Position numbers and translations under genes: made by a program. The notes below the pieces were generated by a model, which was given only the letters and a program-made list of their open reading frames with translations, had not been told where the DNA came from and ran no database searches. Source: Legionella sp. PC1000 (GTDB taxonomy: Bacteria; Pseudomonadota; Gammaproteobacteria; Legionellales; Legionellaceae). Taken from it: DNA of 64,000 bases. Shown here piece by piece: positions 1 through 8,149 of this stretch. How positions within the stretch are numbered: position 1 is the first letter of the stretch; each line of letters opens with the position of its first letter. The DNA lies in the NCBI RefSeq assembly GCF_014109805.1, contig NZ_CP059400.1, forward strand, positions 900,001-964,000, given 5' to 3'.

Positions 1-1349
1 ACTAATGATGCAAAAATGGCAGGGCCTACTTCTTTCGCTGAATCAATCAACACTTTGTTGCGATCGCCGGGACTTCCTTTTGCTTCCCAATCGGCTAACC
101 GTTTGTGTGCGTTATCGACCATGATAATGGCCGCATCCACCATATCCCCAACCGCCACAATGATGCCGCCAATGGACATGATATTAAGGCCGATATTGAA
201 AAAATAAATGGGAATAAACGAAATCAAAATAGCAAGCGGCAAAGTAATAATTGGAATCAAAGCGGAACGAAAATGCCCCAAGAAAACAATGATTAATAAC
301 CCAACCACCACAAGTTCTTCAATCAAATTCCAGTTGGCCGTTGAAATGGCTTCTCGAATCAGATTACTGCGGTCATACACATTGACCATTTTTATTCCTT
401 CTGGAATGGCAGTAGCCAATTCTTTGAGCTTATCCTTGATTCGACCAATCACTTCCAAAACGTCTTCCCCAAAACGCATGATGACGATGCCACCAACGGT
501 TTCGCCTTGACCATTTAAATCGACCACACCACGACGCATGTCTGAGCCTAGCTGCACGGTTGCCACATCTCGTAATAAAATCGGCGTCCCATTGGCATTC
601 GTACCAATGGCTATTTTTTCAATATCATCTGTCGACGTGATATAGCCTCGTCCACGAACCATGTACTCTGTCCCTGAAAATTCAATGACACGCCCACCAG
701 TATCATTATTGCTCATACGAATTTTTTCAATAATTTGGGGTACAGAAAGTTTATAGGAAAGTACTTTGACGGGATCTAAATTAATTTGATACTGCTTAAC
801 AAAACCACCCACGGTGGCGACCTCTGATACACCAGGTATAGCTCTTAACCAATAACTTAAATACCAATCTTGAAAAGTGCGTAAATCGGCCAGATTATGC
901 TTCCCGCTTTCATCCACTAAGGCGTATTGATAAATCCAACCGACTGGTGTGGCATCAGGACCTAATTGAGGGGTCACCCCTTCAGGCAGTTTTCCGCTCA
1001 ATTGGCTCATGTATTCTAATACGCGCGAGCGTGCCCAATAAATATCGGTTCCATCTTTAAAAATGATGTACACGTAAGAAAAGCCAAAATCAGAAAAACC
1101 ACGCACAGCTACGACATTCGGTGCAGATAATAATGCTGTTACAATGGGATAAGTGACTTGATCTTCCACCAGATCCGGTGCTCTGCCCATCCATGTGGTA
1201 TACACAATCACTTGCGTATCCGAAATATCAGGCAAAGCATCCATGCGAGTATTTTTTAAACCCCACCAACCGCCCAAGGAGAACCCCACGACAAATAGCA
1301 ACACGATAAATCGATTGTTTGCGCAGAATTCAATTATTTTCTCAACCAT
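1..1349 (-). CDS. cusA: Heavy-metal efflux RND pump, CusA/CzcA type (partial)
   Basis: Inner-membrane proton/metal antiporter of a tripartite Cus/Czc (Legionella Hel-like) efflux system. Translating the minus strand from the ATG at 1349 gives 449 residues before the window edge; the rest of the protein (families are about 1040 aa) lies outside. Visible hallmarks are an N-terminal membrane segment (about residues 12-28), the porter domain, and the HME-RND transmembrane motif GDMVDAAIIMVDN near residue 400. An AAAGGA ribosome site precedes the start. It follows the adaptor gene by 26 nt and is last in a four-gene minus-strand operon. The metal-binding methionines that separate Cu/Ag from Zn/Co/Cd pumps are in the missing part, so the substrate is not decided. 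Confidence 0.93.
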   Translation of the reverse strand, partial: MVEKIIEFCANNRFIVLLFVVGFSLGGWWGLKNTRMDALPDISDTQVIVYTTWMGRAPDLVEDQVTYPIVTALLSAPNVVAVRGFSDFGFSYVYIIFKDGTDIYWARSRVLEYMSQLSGKLPEGVTPQLGPDATPVGWIYQYALVDESGKHNLADLRTFQDWYLSYWLRAIPGVSEVATVGGFVKQYQINLDPVKVLSYKLSVPQIIEKIRMSNNDTGGRVIEFSGTEYMVRGRGYITSTDDIEKIAIGTNANGTPILLRDVATVQLGSDMRRGVVDLNGQGETVGGIVIMRFGEDVLEVIGRIKDKLKELATAIPEGIKMVNVYDRSNLIREAISTANWNLIEELVVVGLLIIVFLGHFRSALIPIITLPLAILISFIPIYFFNIGLNIMSIGGIIVAVGDMVDAAIIMVDNAHKRLADWEAKGSPGDRNKVLIDSAKEVGPAIFASL

Positions 1350-1375
1350 GTAAATCCTTTTATCGTATTAATGCG

Positions 1376-2500
1376 TCAATGCTGCATTCCGCCCATTGCG
1401 GCTTTTAACTGACTCTCGGAATCAATGAGGAAATTGGCTGACGTAATAATATTATCTCCCTCTTTGATGCCTTGTACCACCTCGATCAAATCACCAGCAC
1501 GCACACCCAATGTCACATTGCGCCACTCAATTTTTCCATCCCCATGATAAATAAACACCACCGCACGCTCGCCCGTTATCAAGACAGCATTTTTGGACAC
1601 TACAAGTCGCTTGCCTAAAGGAATTTTTAAGTCAATATTGGCGTACATCCCCGGTTTTAATTGATCTTTGGCATTATCCACCACAAAACGAACCTTGGCG
1701 GTACGAGTTTTCATATCGACCGTTGGATAAATAAAATCCAGTTTGGCTTTAAACAATTGATTAGGCAAATACGACAAGGTGACATCTGCTGTTTGATCGA
1801 GTTTAATATAAGGTAATTCATACTCATAAATGTCGCCTAAAATCCACAAACGAGATAAATCGGCTATGGTATACAGTTCATCTTCTGGTTTGATTCGCAT
1901 ACCGACTAATGCCATTTTATGAATAACTGTTCCATTAATTGGAGAACTAATGGTCATCGTATTGGTAATTTTACCGCTTTGGGTTAATTGCTTAATTTCC
2001 TTTTCAGAAATCCCCCACAGCAAAAGTCTTTGCTTGGCAGCCTCGAAGGAGGTTTCTGAGCCTGATGCAATCGAACTATTTTGGTTTTTTCCAAGAATTT
2101 TTTTGGCCTGCAAAGCCAACAAACATTCTTGTTGAGTAGAAACCAGATCAGGACTATAAACAGTAAATAAAGCTTGACCCTTTTTAACTTTCTCTCCAGT
2201 AAAATTGACGAATAATTTTTCTATCCAACCATCAAAACGCACATGAATATGGGCAACCAACCGTTCATCTGCTTCAACATAACCCACCGTACGAATCGTT
2301 TTTTCAATCCATTGGCTTTTTACCGGCTCCGATGTAATGCCTATGGCTTGTAAGCGAACTGGGTCTATCATGATTAAATTGTCCGAGGTGGATTTTTTCA
2401 TATCCATCTTGTCATGAGTAATTGTTGTTGATTGCGCAATACCTATTTGAACGGCGATTAATAACACAATAAATAAGACGATTGGCTTTCTAGACTTCAT
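1376..2500 (-). CDS. cusB: RND efflux periplasmic adaptor, CusB/HlyD family
   Basis: Membrane-fusion protein linking the RND pump to the outer-membrane channel. The 374-aa protein has an N-terminal hydrophobic signal/anchor (about residues 8-22), a beta-barrel/lipoyl start (WIEKTIRTVGYVEADE), an alpha-hairpin (about 130-180) and the barrel-sandwich return segments typical of CusB. The start codon overlaps the stop of the TolC-like gene by 4 nt, which implies translational coupling, and the pump gene follows after 26 nt. The C-terminus carries Met and His residues (GGMQH), as seen in metal-handling adaptors. Family assignment is firm; Cu/Ag against Zn/Co/Cd specificity is not. Confidence 0.92.
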   Translation of the reverse strand: MKSRKPIVLFIVLLIAVQIGIAQSTTITHDKMDMKKSTSDNLIMIDPVRLQAIGITSEPVKSQWIEKTIRTVGYVEADERLVAHIHVRFDGWIEKLFVNFTGEKVKKGQALFTVYSPDLVSTQQECLLALQAKKILGKNQNSSIASGSETSFEAAKQRLLLWGISEKEIKQLTQSGKITNTMTISSPINGTVIHKMALVGMRIKPEDELYTIADLSRLWILGDIYEYELPYIKLDQTADVTLSYLPNQLFKAKLDFIYPTVDMKTRTAKVRFVVDNAKDQLKPGMYANIDLKIPLGKRLVVSKNAVLITGERAVVFIYHGDGKIEWRNVTLGVRAGDLIEVVQGIKEGDNIITSANFLIDSESQLKAAMGGMQH

Positions 2501-3741
2501 GTGAGCTTCCCTGTAATTTCTTCTATCTGCGTGATGGCTTTTTCGTGATTTGCCAACTCATTATGCAATTCAATTTCATTTTCTTGTAACGTCAGCAAGT
2601 TATTAAGCAAGGTTAAAAAATCCACTTTACCAACTCCATAATTGGCTTGTGATGAATTAAACGTTAGTGTGGCCAAAGGAATGATGGAGCCTTGAATCAA
2701 TTCAATTAACTTTGCAGAACGCTGTTCCACTAAAAAAGCGTTTTTGACCTGGAAAAGCAGTGCTTGATAGGTAGTGTGCAAATCTTCTATTTCAGCATTG
2801 TAACGAGAAAGGGATTCTCGCAAGCCATTATTTTGCTTCTCCATAAAATACAAAGGAATAGTGGCTTTCAAGTTGACCATATATCCGTCATTATTCGTTA
2901 CTGTGTTATGTAATTTTCCTCCTTCAATTTCAACATCAGGAAAATAATTCATTTTACTTAATTTAACCGTTTGGCGTCGTTGCTCAACGCTTCGTTCGCG
3001 TGCTTTTAATTGTGGAGAGCGCTGTTTGATGAGGTTATTGAGAAATGCCAAATTATGACGATGATGGGTTACAGATAACTGCGGTGGGGTATGAATTGCA
3101 ATATCCAAAGGTCGATTTAAAAGACGGTTAATATCAGCCTCAAGCGATTCCCGCTCTTGTTTTAAGATAACCAAACGCATATCCAGGCGAGCGATTTCGG
3201 TTTGCGCCCGAAAAATATCTTGTTGCGGTACTTTTCCCACGCTGTAATTCACTTGAGCACTTTTTTCAAGCTCTTGCAGAAGCAGTAGGGTTTTTTGCAG
3301 GATTTCAATTGATTTATTAACCGAATAAAGGTTGTAATAGATACGCTTTAATTGGGCAATAACAACCAGGCACGTTGCCTGATAGTCAGCAGCTGCTCGC
3401 TTCGCCTTTTCCACCGCTATTTTCCCACGAACTGCAAGCTTCCCTGGAAATGGAATTTCCTGACTTGCACCAATCATTTGTAGCCGCATGGGATCAATAT
3501 TCATCGGGGAACCAACACTGACTTTTGGATCAGGTAGTGAACGGGCTTGGGGTGCAACACGATTGGCAGCGAGCCAGCGCGCCTGAGCCGCCTTAATTTG
3601 TGGGTTATTTCCCTTAGCCTCTTCAATCAGTTTCTCTAAAGCCGGTATTGGAGCAGCATGGCTTAAAGAGAAAACAGGATAATTGATCAAGCTTATTATC
3701 ATGATAACCCAGAAGCATTTTTTTAAATTAAAACGCCTCAT
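2497..3741 (-). CDS. TolC-family outer membrane efflux protein
   Basis: Outer-membrane channel of the same tripartite system. The 414-aa protein begins with a signal peptide (about residues 1-30, cleavage after SLSHA), followed by two repeated outer-membrane-efflux domains rich in long helices, with typical phrases such as AEIARLDMRL and RNQ-like helical turns. It overlaps the upstream ATPase gene by 14 nt and the downstream adaptor gene by 4 nt, so the four genes are read as one transcript. Length is usual for CusC/CzcC proteins; there is no lipobox, unlike enterobacterial CusC. Confidence 0.9.
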   Translation of the reverse strand: MRRFNLKKCFWVIMIISLINYPVFSLSHAAPIPALEKLIEEAKGNNPQIKAAQARWLAANRVAPQARSLPDPKVSVGSPMNIDPMRLQMIGASQEIPFPGKLAVRGKIAVEKAKRAAADYQATCLVVIAQLKRIYYNLYSVNKSIEILQKTLLLLQELEKSAQVNYSVGKVPQQDIFRAQTEIARLDMRLVILKQERESLEADINRLLNRPLDIAIHTPPQLSVTHHRHNLAFLNNLIKQRSPQLKARERSVEQRRQTVKLSKMNYFPDVEIEGGKLHNTVTNNDGYMVNLKATIPLYFMEKQNNGLRESLSRYNAEIEDLHTTYQALLFQVKNAFLVEQRSAKLIELIQGSIIPLATLTFNSSQANYGVGKVDFLTLLNNLLTLQENEIELHNELANHEKAITQIEEITGKLT

Positions 3742-6424
3742 GAGGTGAATTCCTTAATGTAATCATTTTCTTCAATTCCAAAATCAGTAAAGGGATGGTT
3801 CCTAAGACTATCCAAAGCAAGCATTCAGATAAAGTCACTGGACTAATTCCAAAAAGACGTTGCAAAAATGGGACATGATGAATGAAAATCTGCAACGCAA
3901 AACTAATGCTGACAATAAAAAACAATCGCATGTTTGAAAACAATCCTACTTGCCATATGGTCTTGGTTTGACTACGAGCCCCAAAGGCTCTCAATAGTTC
4001 AGCAGTCACTAAAACAGAAAAAGCAGCGTCCTGAGCCTGTATCAAATCCGCATTGACTAAATATTCGTAAGCAAACACACCAAAGGTGACTAGTGCCGTT
4101 AAACAGCCTATAAAAGATACCTGCTTGAAAAATGAAAAATTCATCAGAGATTGTTGTGATGATCTTGGCGGACGTTTAAGAATTCCAGGCTCAGCCGGAT
4201 CGGTTGCCAAAGCCAATGCCGGCAAACCATCCGTCACTAAATTTATCCATAACAATTGGATTGGCAATAGTGGTAAGGGCCAGCCGATTAAAAGAACACT
4301 AAAAACAACCAGCAGTTCACCCATATTTCCCGCTAATAAATAAGCAAGCGTTTTGGCAATATTGTCATAAATTGTCCGCCCTTCTTCAATCCCATCGACA
4401 ATAGAGGTAAAGTTATTATCCATGAGAATAATATCGGCAGATTCTTTAGTCACTTCAGTGCCTGTGATCCCCATTGCGATACCAACCGAAGCTTCTTTTA
4501 GTGCCGGTGCATCGTTTACACCATCACCAGTCATTGCAACCACCATGTGGTGTTTTTTCCAGGCACGAACGATTTTTAATTTATGTTCAGCAGTAACGCG
4601 AGCATAAACAGCAATCTGTTTCACACACGCCATAAAGTCATCATCAGACATCTTATCCAGTTCATTACCTGTCATCAGGCGATCGCCTGGATTCAGTATC
4701 TCTAATTCACGGGCAATTGCTTTGGCGGTATCGGGGTGATCGCCTGTGATCATGACTGGTTTAATGCCCGCCATTTTACAACGTTTAACCGAAGCTTTTG
4801 CATCAGCATGCGGGGGATCCTGGAGTCCTATAAGACCCAGTAAAACAAGATTATTTTCAATGTCTTCATCAGCAGCCTCCAATAATGAAGAATCGCATTG
4901 CCGTTGTGCAAAGGCCAAGATTCGCAATGCTTCACTGGCCATCAATTGACAGGATTGTTGCATACGGGCACGTTCTTTAGGGGTTAATTTTTTGATGCCC
5001 TCTCGAGTCAAAATATGGGTACAGCGTTCGAAAATCACTTCAGGTGCCCCTTTGACAAACGCAGTCAGTTGCTCTGCTTGCCTACGGATTATCGTCATAC
5101 GTTTTCGTTCTGAATCGAAAGGCAATTCTCGTATGCGAGGAAAAGTAGACTCCAGATTATCACGCCAAATATCTCCTTTGGCAGCCGCTACTAATAGTGC
5201 AATTTCTGTTGGGTCCCCAACAGTGGATAGTTGTCCTTGTTGCAAACGAATTTCTGCATTGTTACAGGCCGAAGCGGCGTTCAAAACCGTCTGTAACAAA
5301 TTATCTTTGGCGACATCGATCTCTTGACCTTGGGAAATAAAATGACCATCCAAGTGATATCCTTCACCTATGATACTGTACACTTCCTCTGCGGTAATGA
5401 GTTTACGGGCTGTCATCTCACCCACTGTTAATGTCCCTGTTTTATCCGTACAAATGACTTGGAGACAACCCAGAGTTTCCACAGCTGACATACGCCTTAC
5501 CAAGACGGCACGTCGTACCATGCGTTGAACACCTAAGGCTAAAGCAACAGTGACTACCGCAGGTAAACCCTCAGGAATAGCCGCTACAGCCAGACTAACG
5601 GAGCTCATAAACAATTCAAAAAATGGAATACGACGTAACCAACCGAGAATAAAAATCAGTAGGACAATGGAAAAACAAAGCCATAATAGCCGGGAACCCA
5701 CTTGATTAAGCCTTTTTTGTAATGGGGATTCATCACGAGAAGCCTCATTCAACATGGTCGCAATACGTCCCATTTCGGTACTCATTCCGGTTGCGACTAC
5801 AATGGCTCGACCTGTACCATTCGCCACGGATGTTCCCATGAAGACCATGTTTTTGCGCTCAGCGAGTGGCGTTTCAACACTACAAAAATTGAGATTTTTT
5901 TCAATAGGCAATGATTCACCAGTTAAAGGGGCTTCCTCCGTCTTTAAGGAAGACAGCTCAAAAAGACGAGCATCAGCTGCAACTAAATCTCCTCCTTCAA
6001 AAAGAAGTGTATCGCCTGGCACGATATCGGAAGTAGTGATCATCTTGGCATGACCATCTCGAATTACCCTGGCTTTAGGGGAAGCCAATTTTTGCAACGC
6101 TAAAATAGCACGATCAGCTCGAAATTCGATAATAAAGCCGATAATGGCATTCAAAACCACAATGGCAAAAATGGCAATGGCATCTACTGTTTCACCCAGT
6201 AAAAATGAAATGACTACAGCGCCTAAAAGAACCCAGGTGACTAAACTGTTTACTTGTTGGAAAAGAATTTTCAAAAAAGAAGTTTTTTTCTGTTTGACCA
6301 ATACATTAGCGCCAGACTCTTCTAAGCGTCGTTGTGCTTCTTCCTCAGTTAAACCAACTGATAAATCAGTTTTAAGTACTTTGGCCACTTCTTGGGGCTT
6401 CTTGTCATGCCAAATCTGCGTCAT
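3728..6424 (-). CDS. P-type cation-transporting ATPase, type II (Ca2+-ATPase-like)
   Basis: ATP-driven cation pump of about 898 aa. Visible in order: cation-ATPase N-domain, TGES actuator loop (about residue 168), M4 motif VAAIPEGLP (about 280), phosphorylation site DKTGT (about 327), GDGVND hinge motif, and M6 motif NLVTDG. The PEGLP plus N..TD pair is what Ca2+ pumps of the SERCA/PMCA type use, so Ca2+ or Mn2+ is more likely than Cu+, and there is no CPC motif. I chose ATG 6424 because AAGGA lies 8 nt before it; an ATG 9 nt earlier sits on that ribosome site. It is first in the operon with the tripartite metal pump, which is an unusual pairing. Confidence 0.92.
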   Translation of the reverse strand: MTQIWHDKKPQEVAKVLKTDLSVGLTEEEAQRRLEESGANVLVKQKKTSFLKILFQQVNSLVTWVLLGAVVISFLLGETVDAIAIFAIVVLNAIIGFIIEFRADRAILALQKLASPKARVIRDGHAKMITTSDIVPGDTLLFEGGDLVAADARLFELSSLKTEEAPLTGESLPIEKNLNFCSVETPLAERKNMVFMGTSVANGTGRAIVVATGMSTEMGRIATMLNEASRDESPLQKRLNQVGSRLLWLCFSIVLLIFILGWLRRIPFFELFMSSVSLAVAAIPEGLPAVVTVALALGVQRMVRRAVLVRRMSAVETLGCLQVICTDKTGTLTVGEMTARKLITAEEVYSIIGEGYHLDGHFISQGQEIDVAKDNLLQTVLNAASACNNAEIRLQQGQLSTVGDPTEIALLVAAAKGDIWRDNLESTFPRIRELPFDSERKRMTIIRRQAEQLTAFVKGAPEVIFERCTHILTREGIKKLTPKERARMQQSCQLMASEALRILAFAQRQCDSSLLEAADEDIENNLVLLGLIGLQDPPHADAKASVKRCKMAGIKPVMITGDHPDTAKAIARELEILNPGDRLMTGNELDKMSDDDFMACVKQIAVYARVTAEHKLKIVRAWKKHHMVVAMTGDGVNDAPALKEASVGIAMGITGTEVTKESADIILMDNNFTSIVDGIEEGRTIYDNIAKTLAYLLAGNMGELLVVFSVLLIGWPLPLLPIQLLWINLVTDGLPALALATDPAEPGILKRPPRSSQQSLMNFSFFKQVSFIGCLTALVTFGVFAYEYLVNADLIQAQDAAFSVLVTAELLRAFGARSQTKTIWQVGLFSNMRLFFIVSISFALQIFIHHVPFLQRLFGISPVTLSECLLWIVLGTIPLLILELKKMITLRNSPHEAF

Positions 6425-6561
6425 TGCGTCCATCCTTTGAATCTGCTCACCTATTATACATGTGAGTCTAATTTCCCTAAAAATTCAAACGCCTAAGTTG
6501 GTATTATAAGAGAATCAATACTCACGACAAACCCTTACAATTCAGTCTAAAGCCCCTGATG

Positions 6562-6711
6562 TTAACGACCACTGCCACCTCCATGGCCTTGCGCGACATG
6601 AATATTTTAATTCTTTGTACTATCGTTGGCAGCTCCACTGTTTGTACAAACAGCAAGTAATAAACAGCAGGCTAAAATAAACCAATGACTTTGTTTTATG
6701 ATGATTTTTAT
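6562..6711 (-). pseudogene. Possible degraded small secreted protein
   Basis: In one minus-strand frame there is a signal-peptide-like stretch (WFILACCLLLAVC) followed by a Gly/His-rich tail (HVAQGHGGGSGR), but no proper start codon and one in-frame TAA between the two parts. It reads like a short secreted protein gene that has decayed. The call rests only on composition; chance is possible. Confidence 0.28.
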
Positions 6712-6778
6712 CCATGATTTTAAAAGGAAATAATTAAAATATAGACTGTCATTCAATCACCAGTCAAAATAAATAGCT

Positions 6779-6943
6779 CTAATTGATTGAACGAATAACA
6801 TCAAACTCTTCTTCCCAATCCAAAAGATAGACTAGATTATTTTGTGCATGATTACTATTTTTTGGGTGAAAACAGAGAGCTTTTTCTTTTTCCTCTTCGG
6901 CTCTTGCTTCAGGAAAATACTCCAAGATCTCCATATCACTCAT
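6779..6943 (-). CDS. Small acidic hypothetical protein (54 aa)
   Basis: An ATG-started 54-codon frame encodes a strongly acidic, charged protein with a Glu/Lys-rich centre (EARAEEEKEKA) and an acidic C-terminal part (LLDWEEEFDV). I do not recognise the family. It lies alone between the metal operon and the His-rich secreted protein gene on the ICE. Coding is supported by the biased composition and full-length frame, but the ribosome site is weak. Confidence 0.42.
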   Translation of the reverse strand: MSDMEILEYFPEARAEEEKEKALCFHPKNSNHAQNNLVYLLDWEEEFDVIRSIN

Positions 6944-7186
6944 GATAGTTCCATCGATAAATAGATTGCCTAATAATAACTTAAAATAAAGTGAATTATC
7001 TTAAGCATATCTAATTTTTCTTATACTTTAATTCGCTAAACTGATTTAAGCAATTGAATGAGATGTTGTATAAACTCTAAAAAAAACAGTAATCATATAA
7101 AGCGGTTAATTGAAACCTAGGTAGTTAGTGTTTATCTACGATATAATGATACAGAACGGTTGAGTGTCCTTGGAGCCAAAATTATT

Positions 7187-8056
7187 GTGAAAAAATTTAT
7201 CATTGCCCTCATTGGTTTGCTATTAAGCAATTCGTATTATGGAATTGCTATTGCTGGAAATTCACATCATCATGCGATGAAAAATCCCTCAAAAAATTCA
7301 TCGAAGTCACAGCAAAGTGCTACCATGCGATTATCAATTCAGAGGATAATTGAAAAAAAGGATAAGAAACTAGTCTTCCTCAAGTTATCTAAAACAACAA
7401 ATAATAACCCAGTTACCCTAAACGATCTTGTTGAGGCACATACACAAAAGATTCATTTATTGATTATTGATGACAATCTCATGGACTACAGCCATGTTCA
7501 TCCAGTTGAAACAACGACACCCGGTGTTTACCAATTTGAGTGGCAGCCTATCCTCAAAAATGCTTCTTATCGTGCATGGGCCGATCTATTGCCTGCGAAT
7601 ACAAAAATTCAGGAATATATTATTGCTGATTTTCCATCTCCTAAAAACATTAAGGGATTAGGAGGTCATATTGATCACCAGCCTTTATTTGAAAGCACTG
7701 TTGATGGCTATCAGTTCAAATTATCTTTTGATAAAACACCATTACAAGTGGGGCAACCAGCCATGGGTAAAATAGATATTGTTGATGCCAAGGGAAACCC
7801 AGTTCATACGTTAGAACCAATTATGGGTGCCTATGCTCACATCGTTGGTTTTAATGAAGACTTTAAAACCGTTACCCACGTTCATCCTATGGGGAAAGAA
7901 CCCCAAAATAAGGCTGAACGTGGAGGACCCGAATTACAATTTCATATTGAGCCCAATAAAGCGGGATTTATTAAATTGTTCACCCAAGTACAAATTAATG
8001 GGAAAACACTTTTTGCCCCGTTTGGAATCCCAGTAAAAAATACAATGCAATATTAG
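7187..8056 (+). CDS. Secreted His-rich protein, probable metal-resistance accessory
   Basis: Exported protein of about 289 aa. I chose the GTG at 7187 because it gives a clean signal peptide (VKKFIIALIGLLLSN, cleavage near AIAG) and GGAG lies 11 nt upstream; a TTG 27 nt earlier would add nine residues. After cleavage there is a HHH cluster, then two immunoglobulin-like halves with repeated HVHP motifs (YSHVHP and THVHP) plus GGHIDH, all good metal ligands. Proteins of this kind are common beside Cus/Czc systems. It is divergent from the metal operon and sits at the end of the transfer cluster. Role as a periplasmic metal binder is inference. Confidence 0.72.
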   Translation: MKKFIIALIGLLLSNSYYGIAIAGNSHHHAMKNPSKNSSKSQQSATMRLSIQRIIEKKDKKLVFLKLSKTTNNNPVTLNDLVEAHTQKIHLLIIDDNLMDYSHVHPVETTTPGVYQFEWQPILKNASYRAWADLLPANTKIQEYIIADFPSPKNIKGLGGHIDHQPLFESTVDGYQFKLSFDKTPLQVGQPAMGKIDIVDAKGNPVHTLEPIMGAYAHIVGFNEDFKTVTHVHPMGKEPQNKAERGGPELQFHIEPNKAGFIKLFTQVQINGKTLFAPFGIPVKNTMQY

Positions 8057-8149
8057 ATCCGCAATACTGGATACATCACTTGAATCACGAATCCATTCAT
8101 CTCATATTGAACAAATAAAACTGGAGAAACCATCCATTGGCATGGTGGG

